Positions 20,511 through 31,548 of a DNA stretch of 64,000 nucleotides are shown piece after piece. The notes under the pieces are model-generated. The model made no database searches and was not told the DNA's origin. It was given only the letters and a program-made list of their open reading frames with translations. A program made the position numbers and the translations under genes. Within the stretch, counting starts at the first letter, position 1; each line of letters starts with the position of its first letter. The DNA is from Poa pratensis (Eukaryota > Streptophyta > Magnoliopsida > Poales > Poaceae), in assembly GCA_947311845.1 (NCBI GenBank), contig CAMZMU010000063.1, positions 60,764,769 through 60,828,768 of the forward strand. The letters are read 5' to 3'.

Positions 20511-22144
20511 TGCTAGCGCTAAGTTGACGAGGGAATATCTCCCCGGCAACAGCGCCAGAAACTATGCTTGATGCGTGTAACGTCACACGTCAGTTGGGAA
20601 CCCCAAGAGGAAGGTATGATGAGTGCAGCAGCAAGTTTTCCCTCAGTATGAAACCAAGGTTTATCGAACCAGTAGGAAAACGAGGTTGCTTCGAAGGTGT
20701 TGGTGAAGGAGTGTAGTGCGGCGCAACACCAGGGATTCCGGTGCCAACGTGGAACCTGCACAACACAATCAAATTACTTTGCCCCAACTTAACAGTGAGG
20801 TTGTCAATCTCACCGGCTTGCTGAAAACAAAGGGTTAAACGTATCGTATGGAAGATGATGTTTGTTTGCATAAAACAGTAGAGAACAATGATTGCAGTAG
20901 ATTGTATTTCAGATGTAAAAGAATGGACCGGGGTCCACAGTTCACTAGTGGTGTCTCTCCAATAAGATAACTAACATGCTGGGTAAACAAATTACAGCTG
21001 GGCAATTGACAATTGATAAGTGCATATAACATGCATGTGTGAGTTGTGGTGTCTACTATGAGATTCATTTGGGCATTACGACAAAGTACATAGACCGCTA
21101 TCCAGCATGCATCTATGCCTAAATAGTCCACCTTCCGGTTAACATCCGTACCCCTTCCAGTATTAAGTTGCAAGCAACAGACAATTGCATTAAGTAATGT
21201 GCGTAATGTAAACAATACATTCATCCTTGAATAAAGCATTGCTGTTTTACCCCTAGTGGCAACAACACATCTACAACCTTAGAACTTGCTGTCACTATCC
21301 CAGGTTAAATAGAGGTTGAACCCAACTATCATGCATAAATACCCCCTCTTGGAGTCACAAGTATTCACTTGGCCAAGGCTTCAACAAGTAACGGAGAGCA
21401 TGCAAGATCACAAATGACATAGACATGATAATATAATATTCAGCTCCACATAGGTATCAATATAAGTCAGATCCCAGCAAACACAACATGTAGCATTACA
21501 ATAAGATGATCTTGATCATGATAGGCAGCTCACAAGATCTAAACATGATGGCACAAGTGGAGAAGACAACCATCTAGCTACTGCTATGGACCCATAGTCC
21601 AAGGATGAACTACTCACGCATCACTCCGGAGGCGGGCATGGCGATGTAGAGCCCTCCGGTGATGATTCCCCTCTCCGGCAGGGTGCCGGGAAGAGCTTCA
21701 GAACCCCCCGAGTTAGGGTTGACGACGGCGGCGGCAGCGAATATGTTCTGGATGAAAGGCTCGGTGTTTTTGGGTTTTCACGTCTCGGGGAATAAATAGG
21801 CGAAGGGGCGATGTCGGCGGACCCCCGAGGGGCCCAAACCACAGGCTGGCGCGGCAGGGTGGCCGCACCGCCAGGTGGTTTGGCCACCTCGTGGCTCCCT
21901 TCGTCTCTCCTTCGGACTCCGTGTACGTGTTGGAAAAATAGGGACTTGGCCTTTTGTTTCGTGCAATTCCGAGAATATTTCCAGAAGAACAGCAGAAAAC
22001 AGGGAACTGGCACTGTGGCATCTTGTTAATAGGTTAGTCCCAGAAAATGCATAAAAGTGATATGAAGTGTATATAAAACATGTAGCAAATGGTATAATAT
22101 AAGCATGGAACAACAGAAATTATGGATACGTTGGAGACGTATCA
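20511..22144 (-). repeat. 5' LTR of gypsy element E
   Basis: 1634 bp, minus strand, starting TGATACGTCTCC at 22144 and ending GCTAGCA at 20511. It has a deletion of about 17 bp near 21988 relative to the other LTRs. It is followed by TSD TCCAG at 22145-22149. Confidence 0.87.
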
Positions 22145-22149
22145 TCCAG

Positions 22150-22744
22150 CGCCGCCTCTCTCCGGCAGCCTCCGGCGGCGCGCCGGCAGTCAATCGCCCT
22201 CCGTCCCTCCATTCTCCTCCATCCCTTCCCTCACCTCCTTTGCTGGCCCGTCGCTCGGTCCGTTGCGCCCCCGGCCAGGCCGCCGCCTCGTCAAGGTTCA
22301 GCCCGTCGCGCCGCCCTCTCTAGGACGACGGTCGGTGCCGCTCGGCCGGAGATTGACTACGCGCCTGCAGGTATGATTCTCCCTTCCTCCCCTTCCTTCC
22401 CATCTCCTACCTCCCATCCCCTGTCCTGTACTGACCCGTCCCCTGTCCCATAGTGATTTCTTTTTCTGATTTTTGCTCTCCACGATTTCTTGCAATTTGT
22501 GTGTGATATATAGCACTGATTATTGTGTATGATATATAGCGATGATTATTGTGTATGATCTGTGATACATAGCAGTTTGCCCTCTCCAGAACATGATTTG
22601 CAATGTGTTTATGAAAATGCTTGTAGGAAGATGCATGGTTGTTCTATAATCTGTAGTTCGAATTGTGATGTTATATTTTCCTGCATATTAGTTCGTGATA
22701 TTGTTGCATACTAGCTGAAGTAATTGACTCTGTGTCATTGAAGT
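22150..22744 (+). other. Harbinger leader before Myb gene
   Basis: GC-rich sequence (to about 22370) followed by AT-rich sequence. A GCCTGCAGGTATGATTC at 22363 looks like a donor for a 5' leader intron, but the acceptor is unclear. No coding sequence recognised. Confidence 0.5.
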
Positions 22745-23726
22745 ATGGGTGAGAAGGCGGTATGGGATAAGGCAAACGTCAAGCATTACTGTGACATTTG
22801 TAAAGAGGAGGTTCTTGCTGGGCATAGGCCCTTAGGTCATTTGAATAAAGTGGGGTGGAAGAACCTTGAAGATAAGTTTGCAGAAAAATCTGGGAGGAAG
22901 TTAGAGCATTTGCAACTAAAGAACAAATGGGACAATTTGAAAAGAAGCTATACATGTTTTATGGAGTTAAAACATGCTGCCACTGGACTTGGATGGGATG
23001 ATGCTAGGAAAACTGTGGACTGTGATGAGGAATGGTGGAAAGAACATCTTGCAGTAAGTGCCCTATTTATTTTGTGTTGAGGTCATGTAGTTTCTCTTAT
23101 TAAATTGTTGATAGTAGCTAATATTGAACATTGTATTTCAGAGTTGCAATGATCCAACCAATGGAAGGAAATGCAAGCATGTGCAGTTCAAGAAATGAGG
23201 ACCGGATAACTTGGAGGCCTTGGAGGTTATGTTTGAGAGTGCCCATGTCAATGGGTCCAGCGCCTCCATCCCAGGAGTTTTGTCCGACTCTAGTGATGAT
23301 GACGAGCCGGTTGTACAAGAGAACATTGATGACATTGGAGAGTTGAAGTTGGCCGCTTTGAAGAAGAAAAAAGAGAAGAAGCGCAAGGCAGCCAACAATA
23401 TTGTTGAAGAGAAGGAAGCAAAAAGCCCATTTTTAAAAGTTTTCAAGGGTACTTGTGGAAAGATAGAGACCGTAGCGGAAAAGATAGCGTCAAGTTTTGA
23501 AGCTTCAGCAACTTCTTCTAAAAACAACCAAGTTCCAAGCATGGCCGAGGCGTTGAAGATGGTGAAAGATTGTGGGGTGGAAGAAGGAACTGATATCATG
23601 CATACAACCACATTTCTTATCATGAAGCCTGAATTTAGAGAAGTTTTTAGCTTGCTTGAAACAAAAAAAGGAAGGCTTCATTTGCTAGAGAAGGAACATG
23701 AGAAGGAGATGAGGAAACAAATGTAG
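22745..23726 (+). pseudogene. Harbinger ORF1, Myb/SANT-like DNA-binding protein
   Basis: In PIF/Harbinger elements this protein binds the TIRs and carries the transposase to the nucleus. Exon 1 (22745-23053) has the Myb_DNA-bind_3 features of this family: regularly spaced Trp (VGWKNLEDKF, LKNKWDNLKRSY, LGWDDA, EWW). A canonical intron GTAAGT...TTTCAG (23054-23141) leads in frame into exon 2 (23142-23726). Exon 2 has an in-frame TGA at 23196-23198 just before the conserved GPDNLEALEVMF stretch, followed by an acidic patch, a Lys-rich likely NLS (LKKKKEKKRK) and a helical tail. The rest of the frame is open, so it is broken by this single stop, unless it is read through. Confidence 0.82.
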
Positions 23727-23859
23727 AATCGTATTGCTGCCATGCAGCATTATCTATTTGCTTATGTTGGAATATTTGGAACAATATTTGTGTGTTGTAT
23801 GTGAACTTGCTTGTTGTATGTGAACAATAATGTGTTGCTGCTATATTCTCTTGTCATAT

Positions 23860-24025
23860 TCTTGTTGCTGCCATATTTTCATATATATCTTGCTGCCATA
23901 TATATGTTGTTGCCATATACTTTCTTGCTGCCATATATATGTTGCTGCCATATATATCTTGCTGCCATATACTTTCTTGCTGCCATATACTTGTTGCTGC
24001 CAGATTTTCTTGCTGCCATATTTAT
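23860..24025 (+). repeat. TTGCTGCCATAT minisatellite
   Basis: About 12 copies of an approximately 14-18 bp unit CTTGCTGCCATATATATGTT between the two Harbinger genes. It produces Leu/Pro/Tyr/Cys-rich spurious ORFs. The rest of 23727-24045 is AT-rich intergenic sequence. Confidence 0.9.
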
Positions 24026-25155
24026 CTTCTTTTTGTTCTATGTAGATGGATGCACATATGGAAGAAGTGGCCAAGAAGGCGCAGGAGTCACTGCTACTTC
24101 TATCTGAGTTGTCCAAACAGGCTGCCACCCTTGGTCACTTAGGTAACCTATACACTGAGAAATATTATGACAAAGATGGTTATCGAATTGCTCAACAAAC
24201 TGGAATTCAGTGGGTCATGGAGTGCTTAGGTCGTCCTAGATACTTTTATAAGATGTTTAGGATGACCCCAAAGGTTTTTATGGAGCTACATGATTTGCTT
24301 GTCTCTACCTATGGTTTGAAGTCAACCAACAATGTATCATCAGTTGAGTCGCTTGCCATGTTTCTATGGATTGTTGGAGGCCCTCAATCATTCGCACAGG
24401 CTGAGAACCACTTTACTAGGTCATTGTGGACAGTTCATATGAAGTTCAAAGAAGTGCTGCTGTGTTTGCGGAAATTAGCAAAAGATAACATCAAACCGAG
24501 AGATCCTACTTTCAGTTCAGAGCATGCAAAGGTTAAGGATAAGCTTTTCTGGCCTCATTTTAAAGGTGCTATTGGTGCTATAGATGGGTCGCATGTCCCA
24601 GTTTCGGTACCCGCAGAGGACGTGGTTAACCACACGTGTCGTCATGGATATACATCTCAAAATGTGCTTGCTGTATGTGACTTTGACATGAGGTTTACAT
24701 TTGTGGTTGCTGGTTGGCCAGGCTCTGCACATGACACTCGTGTCCTCAACCACGCTTTAACAGAATTTGCAGATCATTTTCCCGTACCTCCTAAAGGTAC
24801 AAACTTGTGTTATTAATTTAAAATGTTTCATATGGCGTTTGCACAATGTTATTGCTGCTAACTTGTGTTATTTATTTTAGACAAATACTATCTTGTGGAT
24901 TCCGGTTATCCAAACAAAACCGGATATCTTGCTCCTTTCAAGAGAAGTACATATCATCTACCAGAATTCCGTCTTCGACGTCAACGTGCACCTCAAGGGA
25001 AGTTTGAGATATTCAATTTTCTGCATTCCTCCCTACGCAATGTCATAGAGCGTGCATTCGGAGGCTGAAACACGGATGGCTCTCTCCCACCTCTCCCACC
25101 CACGGTGCCTCTCACCCCTCTCCGGCCATGGTGATCTCCTCGCCTAGTCGCAGCC

Positions 25156-27390
25156 ATGGACGTCCTTCTCCATTGGGACTTCTCGCCGGGCAGGGCCCTG
25201 GCGGCTCAGGTGCCTCGACGGTACAAATCTCCTGTCCACTTCTCCCACCCTTCTCCCACCAAGGAATTCTTTTTGGTGGCCTTCTTCCCCTACGCTTCCT
25301 TCGCCTTGTCGGAAGATTCGGTTGGTTTAGCCCTGCAGTGCTGCTTGGGTGGTGATGCAACTGGATTGCGTGTTTGCAAACTTAGCGACAGAAGATTCAG
25401 GTTTTCAGTTGCTTCCAACAAAGTCGGGCACTTCATTTTCTCCCTTCGAGATCAGGTCTGGCCGGACTTTCACTGTGTTTTCTCTCTCTTTCGTGGTAAT
25501 TGCTCTGCCCCTGGTTTTGTCTCGGATTTGAAAGGGAAAGGAGTGTTACAGGATGATGCTGGTTGGTCTTCTCCCTCTAAAAAGAAGAACAGTTTGGCAC
25601 AAATTCAGTTATCTGCTCTGACTCAGTCTCTGGCAATTAAATCTTCCCTGGATTTTCTCAAAAGTTCTACCATTGGGAATGAGTCTGCTAAAGTTCTTGC
25701 GCAGTTTGGTCTGGGCCCCTCGTTTGATGATGGTTTTCATGGGCAAATCAAATTCGGGTCGTTCTCTGAGATGAATATGTCTTCTCCTCCGGCTGTGGCG
25801 CCGGCGCCGGCATGCCACACATCCATCTTGTTTGGTTCAGTGCCTTGCTCTGTGAAAGATCATTTGGAAAGTCAGTCACGGCGTTTTTTTGGGGGGCGTG
25901 ATTTCAGTTCGTTAACATTCTGGGAAACATTTTTCAATCACGATCCTTTATTCTCGCGACCTAATTTAGAGATGGCCCTTGATCTCCGTCAAGCGAGATA
26001 TTCGGATTTCGAAATTCAAACTATGCTTGGGCTTTGGAGACCGCCTCCTCCTACTGACATAATCTACGAGCTCTTGGGCCGATGCAGAGGCTGTGGCTCC
26101 GCATGGCATTCTGATTTGGCCTGTCTGGTGCGGAGAACTGCTCCCGCTAATAGGTTTCCTCCCTGCCACTCTTGCTCTGGCCCAGGACATTTGGCGCGTC
26201 ATTGCCCTAGGAAGATTTACTGTTCTCGTTGCCGCTGTTGGGGCCATAAAAACATTGATTGTGATATATCCAACCAGGCCCTCACTCGTTGCCGCTGGGC
26301 AGTCAAATCTCCGCCTTTGGGATCTCACTCCGTTACGGATTTGGACTCTGCTCCCTGTCCAGAAGGCAAGAAATCGGTTACAGACGTTTGCTCTCCCGAG
26401 ACAGTATCATTTGTTTTACCGGTCATTTCATCGCCTTCCATTTCTGCTGATTCTCTTCCTTGCGCTCCGAGCTCCTCTATAACTCCGGCGAATGGTCTAC
26501 GTGTCATAACTGAGTACGATGGCCCCTCCATGTTGGATGGTGTGACCCCTGAAGGCAACATACAAGATGATGAGCTAGCTGCTTCGAATGATCACAGTTC
26601 TGAAATTGAACTGGCAGCGAAGGCTGTGATTTCTAGTTACAATTCCCAAGGCTCAAACCTCTTTTTTGTGCAAGCTGGTGATCCTGTTGAGGTTGAGGTG
26701 CCCATGTGGCCGTCTTTTCTGCATTTTCTCAGGTGGATGTTATGCAAGCCCTATGCTCGCACTATTCTCTCTGCTGAACATGGTGCTGTCTCTGAACTTG
26801 CTGCGGCAACCCTGAAGCTGTTGACTGATCTAAAGGAGAAGATGCTGGACCTTGCCCTTCATTCTTGGGCTCCGGTTGAGAATGTGAGTGTTATCTTTGT
26901 AACATGGGCTGATTCAGTGTTCAATCTGGTTCTCCCGCGCGCTGCTATGGGCCTTGGGCCGCTCCTCCTGATGGCTTCTGGACACTCACCTGCCCTGTCC
27001 TTGGGTGACACCATCTCTGATGTGTTCTCTGTTTGAACTTCTGCTACTGCAATTGAAGAGCTCACCTTCTCTGATGACGGCCTAATGTCTGACTCTGCTT
27101 CGTCTCCTGGAACAATTGCTACTGCTACTGCACGTCGTGGCTGTCCTCGCAAAGCTGAGGCTCCTAAGGTGGACACCGTGGTTCGCCGCTCTCCTCGACG
27201 TGTCCCAGACGGCTTCATGATTGAAGCACTGCCAAGCACCTCCTCCCGCCGCAAGAAATCTCAGGTGAATAAAGCTGATGCCCCGGTTGTGCTCCAGGTC
27301 TCGGAGATGCAACGCATTGGGGTCGAGGACTGCGATATCAACCCTGACGAGCTGACTGAGGTGCAGCTCATGAAGGCTCGTGACGAATAA
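25156..27390 (+). pseudogene. LINE-B ORF1, triple zinc-knuckle protein
   Basis: RNA-binding ORF1 protein of the LINE. The frame runs from ATG 25156 to TAA at 27388-27390 with one internal TGA at 27034-27036; the sequence on both sides is in the same frame, so this is a point nonsense mutation or a recoding site. Three CX2CX4HX4C knuckles start at about residues 310 (CRGCGSAWHSDLAC), 337 (CHSCSGPGHLARHC) and 356 (CSRCRCWGHKNIDC). The N-terminal 100 residues resemble the DUF4283-type fold of plant LINEs weakly. The C-terminal part after the stop is basic (RRSPRRVPDGF, SSRRKKS). Confidence 0.8.
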
Positions 27391-27433
27391 GCGCCTCTGC
27401 TTGTCACTTCATCTTGCTCTGCGTTACTGAACT

Positions 27434-30400
27434 ATGTCGCACCACTTAAGTCCCTCTCGAAATCAAGCGTGTTTTGCTTCTCTCATTTGGCACGTGTTAT
27501 GCTGGAACATCCGTGGTTTTAATCGATCTGATAAATGGCCCCTTGTTCGTGATAAAATTGAGGAAAGTGCAGCGTCTATTTTGTGTTTCCAGGAAACTAA
27601 ACGTACTCACATTGACCTCCACTTTATTCGATCCTTTGCTCCTAAACGATTTGATCAATTCGCGTTCATACCCTCTGATGGTGCTTCTGGTGGTTTACTA
27701 GTGCTTTGGATTGGTAGCAGGTTCACTGGACATGTCCTCCTGCAGGAAAGCTTTGCCATTGTGATCAGCTTCACCTCCACATCCTCTGCTGATTCTTTCA
27801 TTCTGGTAAACGTTTATGGGCCGTGTGATGGTGTGGATCGGGAGAACTTTGTTGCTTGGCTTTTTCACCTTGATATTTCTGACGACGCGCTATGGTTAAT
27901 TCTTGGTGACTTCAACTTTTATCGTTACACTGATAGCAGGAATAAACCTGGTGCTAACCTCACTGATATTGCCACTTTTAACGAAATTATCAGTTACCTT
28001 GGTTTGGTTGAGCTTCCCATCAAGGGACGTAGCTTCACTTGGAGCAATATGCAGATCGATCCTCTCCTGGTCCAGCTCGATTGGTTCTTTACTTCACCTG
28101 CTTGGACATTGAAATTCCCAAATACTACTGTCAGACCTCTTGCTAAACCCACATCTGACCATACCCCTTGCGTTGTGTCAATTGGTACTAGTATTCCTAA
28201 AGCTGCCATCTTTCGTTTTGAGAATCACTGGACCAAAATGCCAGGCTTCCTTGATGTAGTGCAGCGGATTTGGGACATCCATTGCCCAGGAGATAGTGCC
28301 AGATGCATTTCTGCTAAGTTTAAATTGCTTCGGAAGGCCCTGCGTAATTGGAGCACCAGCATATCGGTCCTTGATCATCTCATTGAGAATTGTAACACCA
28401 CTATCCTTAGACTAGATGATATTGAGGAGCTCCGTGTGTTGCATATCACAGAGTGGAACTTCAGGAACATTGTAAAAAGAAAGCTCCATTTCCTCGTTGA
28501 CCGCAAGCAGGAATACTGGAAAAAGCGTTGCACCGTTCGCTGGGCAAAGTTTGGCGGTGAAAACACCAAGTTCTTTCACTCTATGGCCACCATTCGTTAC
28601 AGAAACAACTCTATTACTAGCCTAACTAGGCAAGATGCCTCGGTGGCCACTGATCATCAGGAGAAAGCGGGTATCTTGTGGAATTCTTTCAAAGATCGAC
28701 TTGGCGTTTCTACTCCAATTGATCACAATTTTGATTTCTCTGCTTTCTTGTCTCCTAAAGATGGCCTTGCAGCTCTCTCTGCCCCTTTCACGCACGAGGA
28801 GATTGATAATGTGGTTTCTGAACTACACTCTGATAAAGCTCCAGGCCCGGACGGCTTCTCTGGTCTGTTCTTCAAAGTCTGTTGGCCCATCATCAAATAT
28901 GATTTTTATTGGCTTTGTCATCAGTTTTGGGAAGGCACCGTTAATCTGCAGAGCATCAATGACGCCTATATCACGCTGATTCCCAAAATACACTCTCCTG
29001 CAGGCCCTAATGACTATCGCCCTATTTCACTGCTAAACTCTAGCCTCAAGCTCCTGACGAAAATTCTTGCTAACCGCCTACAGACAAAAATCCTAGAACT
29101 TGTTCATGCTAACCAGTACGGCTTCCTTAAAAGTTGCACAATTCAGGACTGTGTAGCCTGGGCTTACGAGTACATACATCAATGCAAGCAAACTAAGAAA
29201 GAGGTGGTCATTCTAAAACTGGATTTTGCTAAAGCCTTTGATACTATTGAGCATGCTACCATCCTTAGGATTCTGCAAACCTGGGGTTTTGATGAGAGGT
29301 GGTTACAAATGGTTCAAATGATCTTCTCTACTGGCACATCTTCGGTCCTTTTGAATGGGGTTCCAGGAAAGAAATTTCATTGTCGCAGGGGAGTTCGACA
29401 AGGTGACCCCTTTTCTCCAATCTTATTTGTTGCGGGTGCAGACCTTCTTCAGTCAATGGTGAATCAGCTGGCTGCCTCTGGTGTTCTGCAACCGCCCCTG
29501 CCGATTCCTAACACAGATTTCCCCATTACTCAGTATGCGGATGACACCTTGCTAATCTTGCAAGCTTGCCCTGTCCAGCTCCTTGCTCTAAAAGATCTGT
29601 TGCAAGTGTTCTCTGCTGCTACTGGCTTGAAAGTGAACTACTCTAAATCCTGCCTGATGCCTATCAACATCGACGCCAACAAACTTAATGGACTTGCTGC
29701 AACTTTTGGATGTGCAGTTGGCTCCCTCCCTTTCACCTATCTTGGACTCCCGCTTGGCACGACACGTCCATCCGCGCAAGACCTCTCTCCTGTTGTTGAC
29801 CAGGTTGAAAGACGTCTCAATGGTAGTGTTCGCCTCCTTGACTACGGCAGCAGACTGACTTTTGTCAACTCGGTTCTTTCCTCTCTGCCAATTCACTACC
29901 TCTGTTCTCTGAAATTTTCGAAGAAGATAATTCAGCTTTTTGATCGATCCAGACGACACTGTCTCTGGGCAAAGGAGGAAGACAACACTTCTGTTAACTC
30001 GCTTGCCGCCTGGTCTATTGTATGTCGCCCAAAAAAATATGGAGGTCTTGGTGTCATGAATTTGGAACTGCAGAACAAAGCCTTGCTTCTAAAGCAGCTT
30101 CATAAGTTTTTCAGTAAGGTGGACACTCCCTGGGTCCATCTGGGGTGGAGCCTGTATGATCCCAATACACCTCCTCAAGCTCAGTCCAGCAGGGGCTCAT
30201 TCTGGTGGAGAGACATCTTCAGTCTCATGTCTGACTACAGAGCATTTACTCGGACTACTGTTGGTAGTGGTTGCAACCCTTTGTTCTGGAAAGATCGCTG
30301 GTTTGGGAATGAACTTCTATGTGACACATTTGATCACTTGTTCTCTTTCACCCTGGATGAGGACACCTCTGTTGCTCATATGAAGTCTCAAACTGATCAC

Positions 30401-31072
30401 ACATCCCAGTATGCTCTGCCTCTCTCGGCTCAAGCCTTTGATGAATTGGAACAATTGCAGGATATACTGGATCAGCTTGATCTTGATAACACAGCCTTGG
30501 ACACCAAGATCTTACCCTGGGGCTCGCCTGTATACTCCTCCAGCAAACTCTATAACTTCATGTTTGCTCAGCTACGGCAAGATGTCTCCCTTCAGGCCAT
30601 TTGGAAGTCTAAATGTTTGCCCAAGCTGAGGGTTTTTGCGTGGCTTCTACAAAAAGACAGACTGAACACCAAAGACTTGATGATTCGAAAGCATTGGCAT
30701 GTTGACTCTGGCCCTGATTGTGTGCTCTGGTCCCTTGCGATGCTAGAAACTCGAGACCACCTCTTCTTTTCATGTCAGTTTGCTGCTCAATGCTGGGGGC
30801 ACATCCAGATGCAGTGGGATAGCGCTCGGGCCATCTCGGACAGATTTATGCATGCCAAAATTCTCTTCTCGGGCCCCTGCTTCATGGAAATTGCGGTCTG
30901 TGGCCTCTGGAACATTTGGAAGGCTAGAAACGACCTGATCTTTAAAGGGATACAGCCTTCTGTGGACCGTTGGAAGGTATCCTTCCAAGCTGATGTGTTG
31001 CTCCATCAACACCGTGTTGCTGCTGCTTTAGTGCAGCCCCTTTTATCTTGGGTTCTCGATACATTTACCTAG
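27434..31072 (+). CDS. LINE-B ORF2: endonuclease, reverse transcriptase, zinc-binding domain
   Basis: Performs target-primed reverse transcription. Uninterrupted 1212-codon ORF. Residues about 20-255 are the AP-endonuclease-like domain: LCWNIRGFN, QETK, GDFNFYR, and SDHTP near the end. RT motifs are LIPKI, YRPISLLNSSLKLLTKILANRL, LKLDFAKAFDTI, GVRQGDPFSPILF and the catalytic QYADDTLL (YADD at residues 701-704). The last 200 residues are zf-RVT-like (LPKLRVFAWLLQKDRLNTKDLM, later HLFFSCQFAAQCW). All key residues seem to be there, so it may encode active enzyme even though ORF1 has a stop. Confidence 0.92.
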   Translation: MSHHLSPSRNQACFASLIWHVLCWNIRGFNRSDKWPLVRDKIEESAASILCFQETKRTHIDLHFIRSFAPKRFDQFAFIPSDGASGGLLVLWIGSRFTGHVLLQESFAIVISFTSTSSADSFILVNVYGPCDGVDRENFVAWLFHLDISDDALWLILGDFNFYRYTDSRNKPGANLTDIATFNEIISYLGLVELPIKGRSFTWSNMQIDPLLVQLDWFFTSPAWTLKFPNTTVRPLAKPTSDHTPCVVSIGTSIPKAAIFRFENHWTKMPGFLDVVQRIWDIHCPGDSARCISAKFKLLRKALRNWSTSISVLDHLIENCNTTILRLDDIEELRVLHITEWNFRNIVKRKLHFLVDRKQEYWKKRCTVRWAKFGGENTKFFHSMATIRYRNNSITSLTRQDASVATDHQEKAGILWNSFKDRLGVSTPIDHNFDFSAFLSPKDGLAALSAPFTHEEIDNVVSELHSDKAPGPDGFSGLFFKVCWPIIKYDFYWLCHQFWEGTVNLQSINDAYITLIPKIHSPAGPNDYRPISLLNSSLKLLTKILANRLQTKILELVHANQYGFLKSCTIQDCVAWAYEYIHQCKQTKKEVVILKLDFAKAFDTIEHATILRILQTWGFDERWLQMVQMIFSTGTSSVLLNGVPGKKFHCRRGVRQGDPFSPILFVAGADLLQSMVNQLAASGVLQPPLPIPNTDFPITQYADDTLLILQACPVQLLALKDLLQVFSAATGLKVNYSKSCLMPINIDANKLNGLAATFGCAVGSLPFTYLGLPLGTTRPSAQDLSPVVDQVERRLNGSVRLLDYGSRLTFVNSVLSSLPIHYLCSLKFSKKIIQLFDRSRRHCLWAKEEDNTSVNSLAAWSIVCRPKKYGGLGVMNLELQNKALLLKQLHKFFSKVDTPWVHLGWSLYDPNTPPQAQSSRGSFWWRDIFSLMSDYRAFTRTTVGSGCNPLFWKDRWFGNELLCDTFDHLFSFTLDEDTSVAHMKSQTDHTSQYALPLSAQAFDELEQLQDILDQLDLDNTALDTKILPWGSPVYSSSKLYNFMFAQLRQDVSLQAIWKSKCLPKLRVFAWLLQKDRLNTKDLMIRKHWHVDSGPDCVLWSLAMLETRDHLFFSCQFAAQCWGHIQMQWDSARAISDRFMHAKILFSGPCFMEIAVCGLWNIWKARNDLIFKGIQPSVDRWKVSFQADVLLHQHRVAAALVQPLLSWVLDTFT

Positions 31073-31244
31073 ATGCCTAGCTTGGCTTTCTTTAGCTTTT
31101 TACCTCCTTAAAGTTTTGACCGTGTTGTCGGTTTGTAAGGCACCTGCTATCTTGAGTGAAAAACCTCTGGTTTTTCTCTCCATTTATTAATTCAAAATCT
31201 ACACCGTAGGGTTTTTCCCTACGGTATCACGGTCAAAAAAAAAA
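31073..31244 (+). other. LINE-B 3' UTR and poly-A
   Basis: Short 3' UTR with the complementary words CCGTAGGGTTTTTCCCTACGG, which could form a stem-loop just before the A-tract; such 3' structures are often recognised by LINE RTs. The A10 tail at 31235-31244 joins the right TSD. Confidence 0.75.
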
Positions 31245-31548
31245 GCGTGCATTCGGAGTCTTGAAGCAAAAGTGGCGCATACTCAAGGCTATGCCAAGTT
31301 TCCCACCACGTACACAGAAACATATCATTATTGCTTGTATGGCACTACACAATTTTATCCGTGATAGCAAATTGAGAGATGAGGAGTTTGACAAGTGTGA
31401 TGAAGATGAAGATTACATGCCCGGAGCGACCCAAGCAACAACGGCACCACCACAAGGAGATGAAGTTCTAGAGGAGGAGAACGAGGTTACCATGAATACC
31501 GTTCGTGATAGGATTGCGAATGCTTTGTTTATTGCGCGAGCGACCTAG

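Larger units (their letters stand above)
5263..22144 (-). mobile_element. Rearranged gag-only gypsy-type composite (elements E and F)
   Basis: A perfect TSD TCCAG (5258-5262 and 22145-22149) brackets the whole block. Element E is on the minus strand: 5' LTR 20511-22144, PBS 20483-20500, gag 20323 to 19236, then 3' non-coding interior 6914-8332 and 3' LTR 5263-6913. Element F is on the plus strand: 5' LTR 8333-16675 (split by a CACTA), PBS 16686-16703, complete gag-protease 16864-18951. F apparently inserted into E at 8332/8333, then its 3' half and the middle of E were deleted, joining the two gag genes tail to tail near 19190-19236. No RT, integrase or RNase H is present. The PBS matches tRNA-Asp, as in the Athila lineage. 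Confidence 0.82.
25064..31244 (+). mobile_element. LINE-B: nearly full-length non-LTR retrotransposon
   Basis: Flanked by a perfect 14-bp TSD GCGTGCATTCGGAG at 25050-25063 and 31245-31258. It ends with an A10 tail after CACGGTC. It has a short 5' leader (92 bp), ORF1, a 43-bp gap, ORF2 and a 3' UTR of about 170 bp. The layout is that of plant L1-type LINEs (RIL). It differs from LINE-A in codon choice (more GC-rich) and ORF1 sequence, so it is a separate family. Confidence 0.93.
24046..31548 (+). pseudogene. Harbinger DDE transposase (HARBI1-like), split by LINE-B
   Basis: Cuts and joins DNA at the element ends, giving TTA duplications. Exon 1 is 24046-24796, the intron 24797-24880 (GTACAA...TTTTAG), and exon 2 is 24881-25063 continued at 31259-31548. 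Without LINE-B and one TSD copy the frame is open for 407 codons, a normal length. DDE_Tnp_4 motifs are visible: first Asp in GAIDGSHVPV (about residue 180), second Asp in GSAHDTRVLNHA, and Glu in NVIERAFG. The conserved LKQKWRIL and ACMALHNFIRD segments lie after LINE-B. All three catalytic residues remain, so the gene was probably functional until LINE-B inserted. Confidence 0.88.

Noticed and set aside
5263..22144. Large compound DNA transposon ended by two inverted LTRs
   Set aside because: A 5-bp TSD, PBS and gag show LTR-retrotransposon integration followed by nesting and deletion.
23811..24107. Leu/Pro/Tyr-rich ORF resembling a membrane protein
   Set aside because: Translation of the TTGCTGCCATAT minisatellite.
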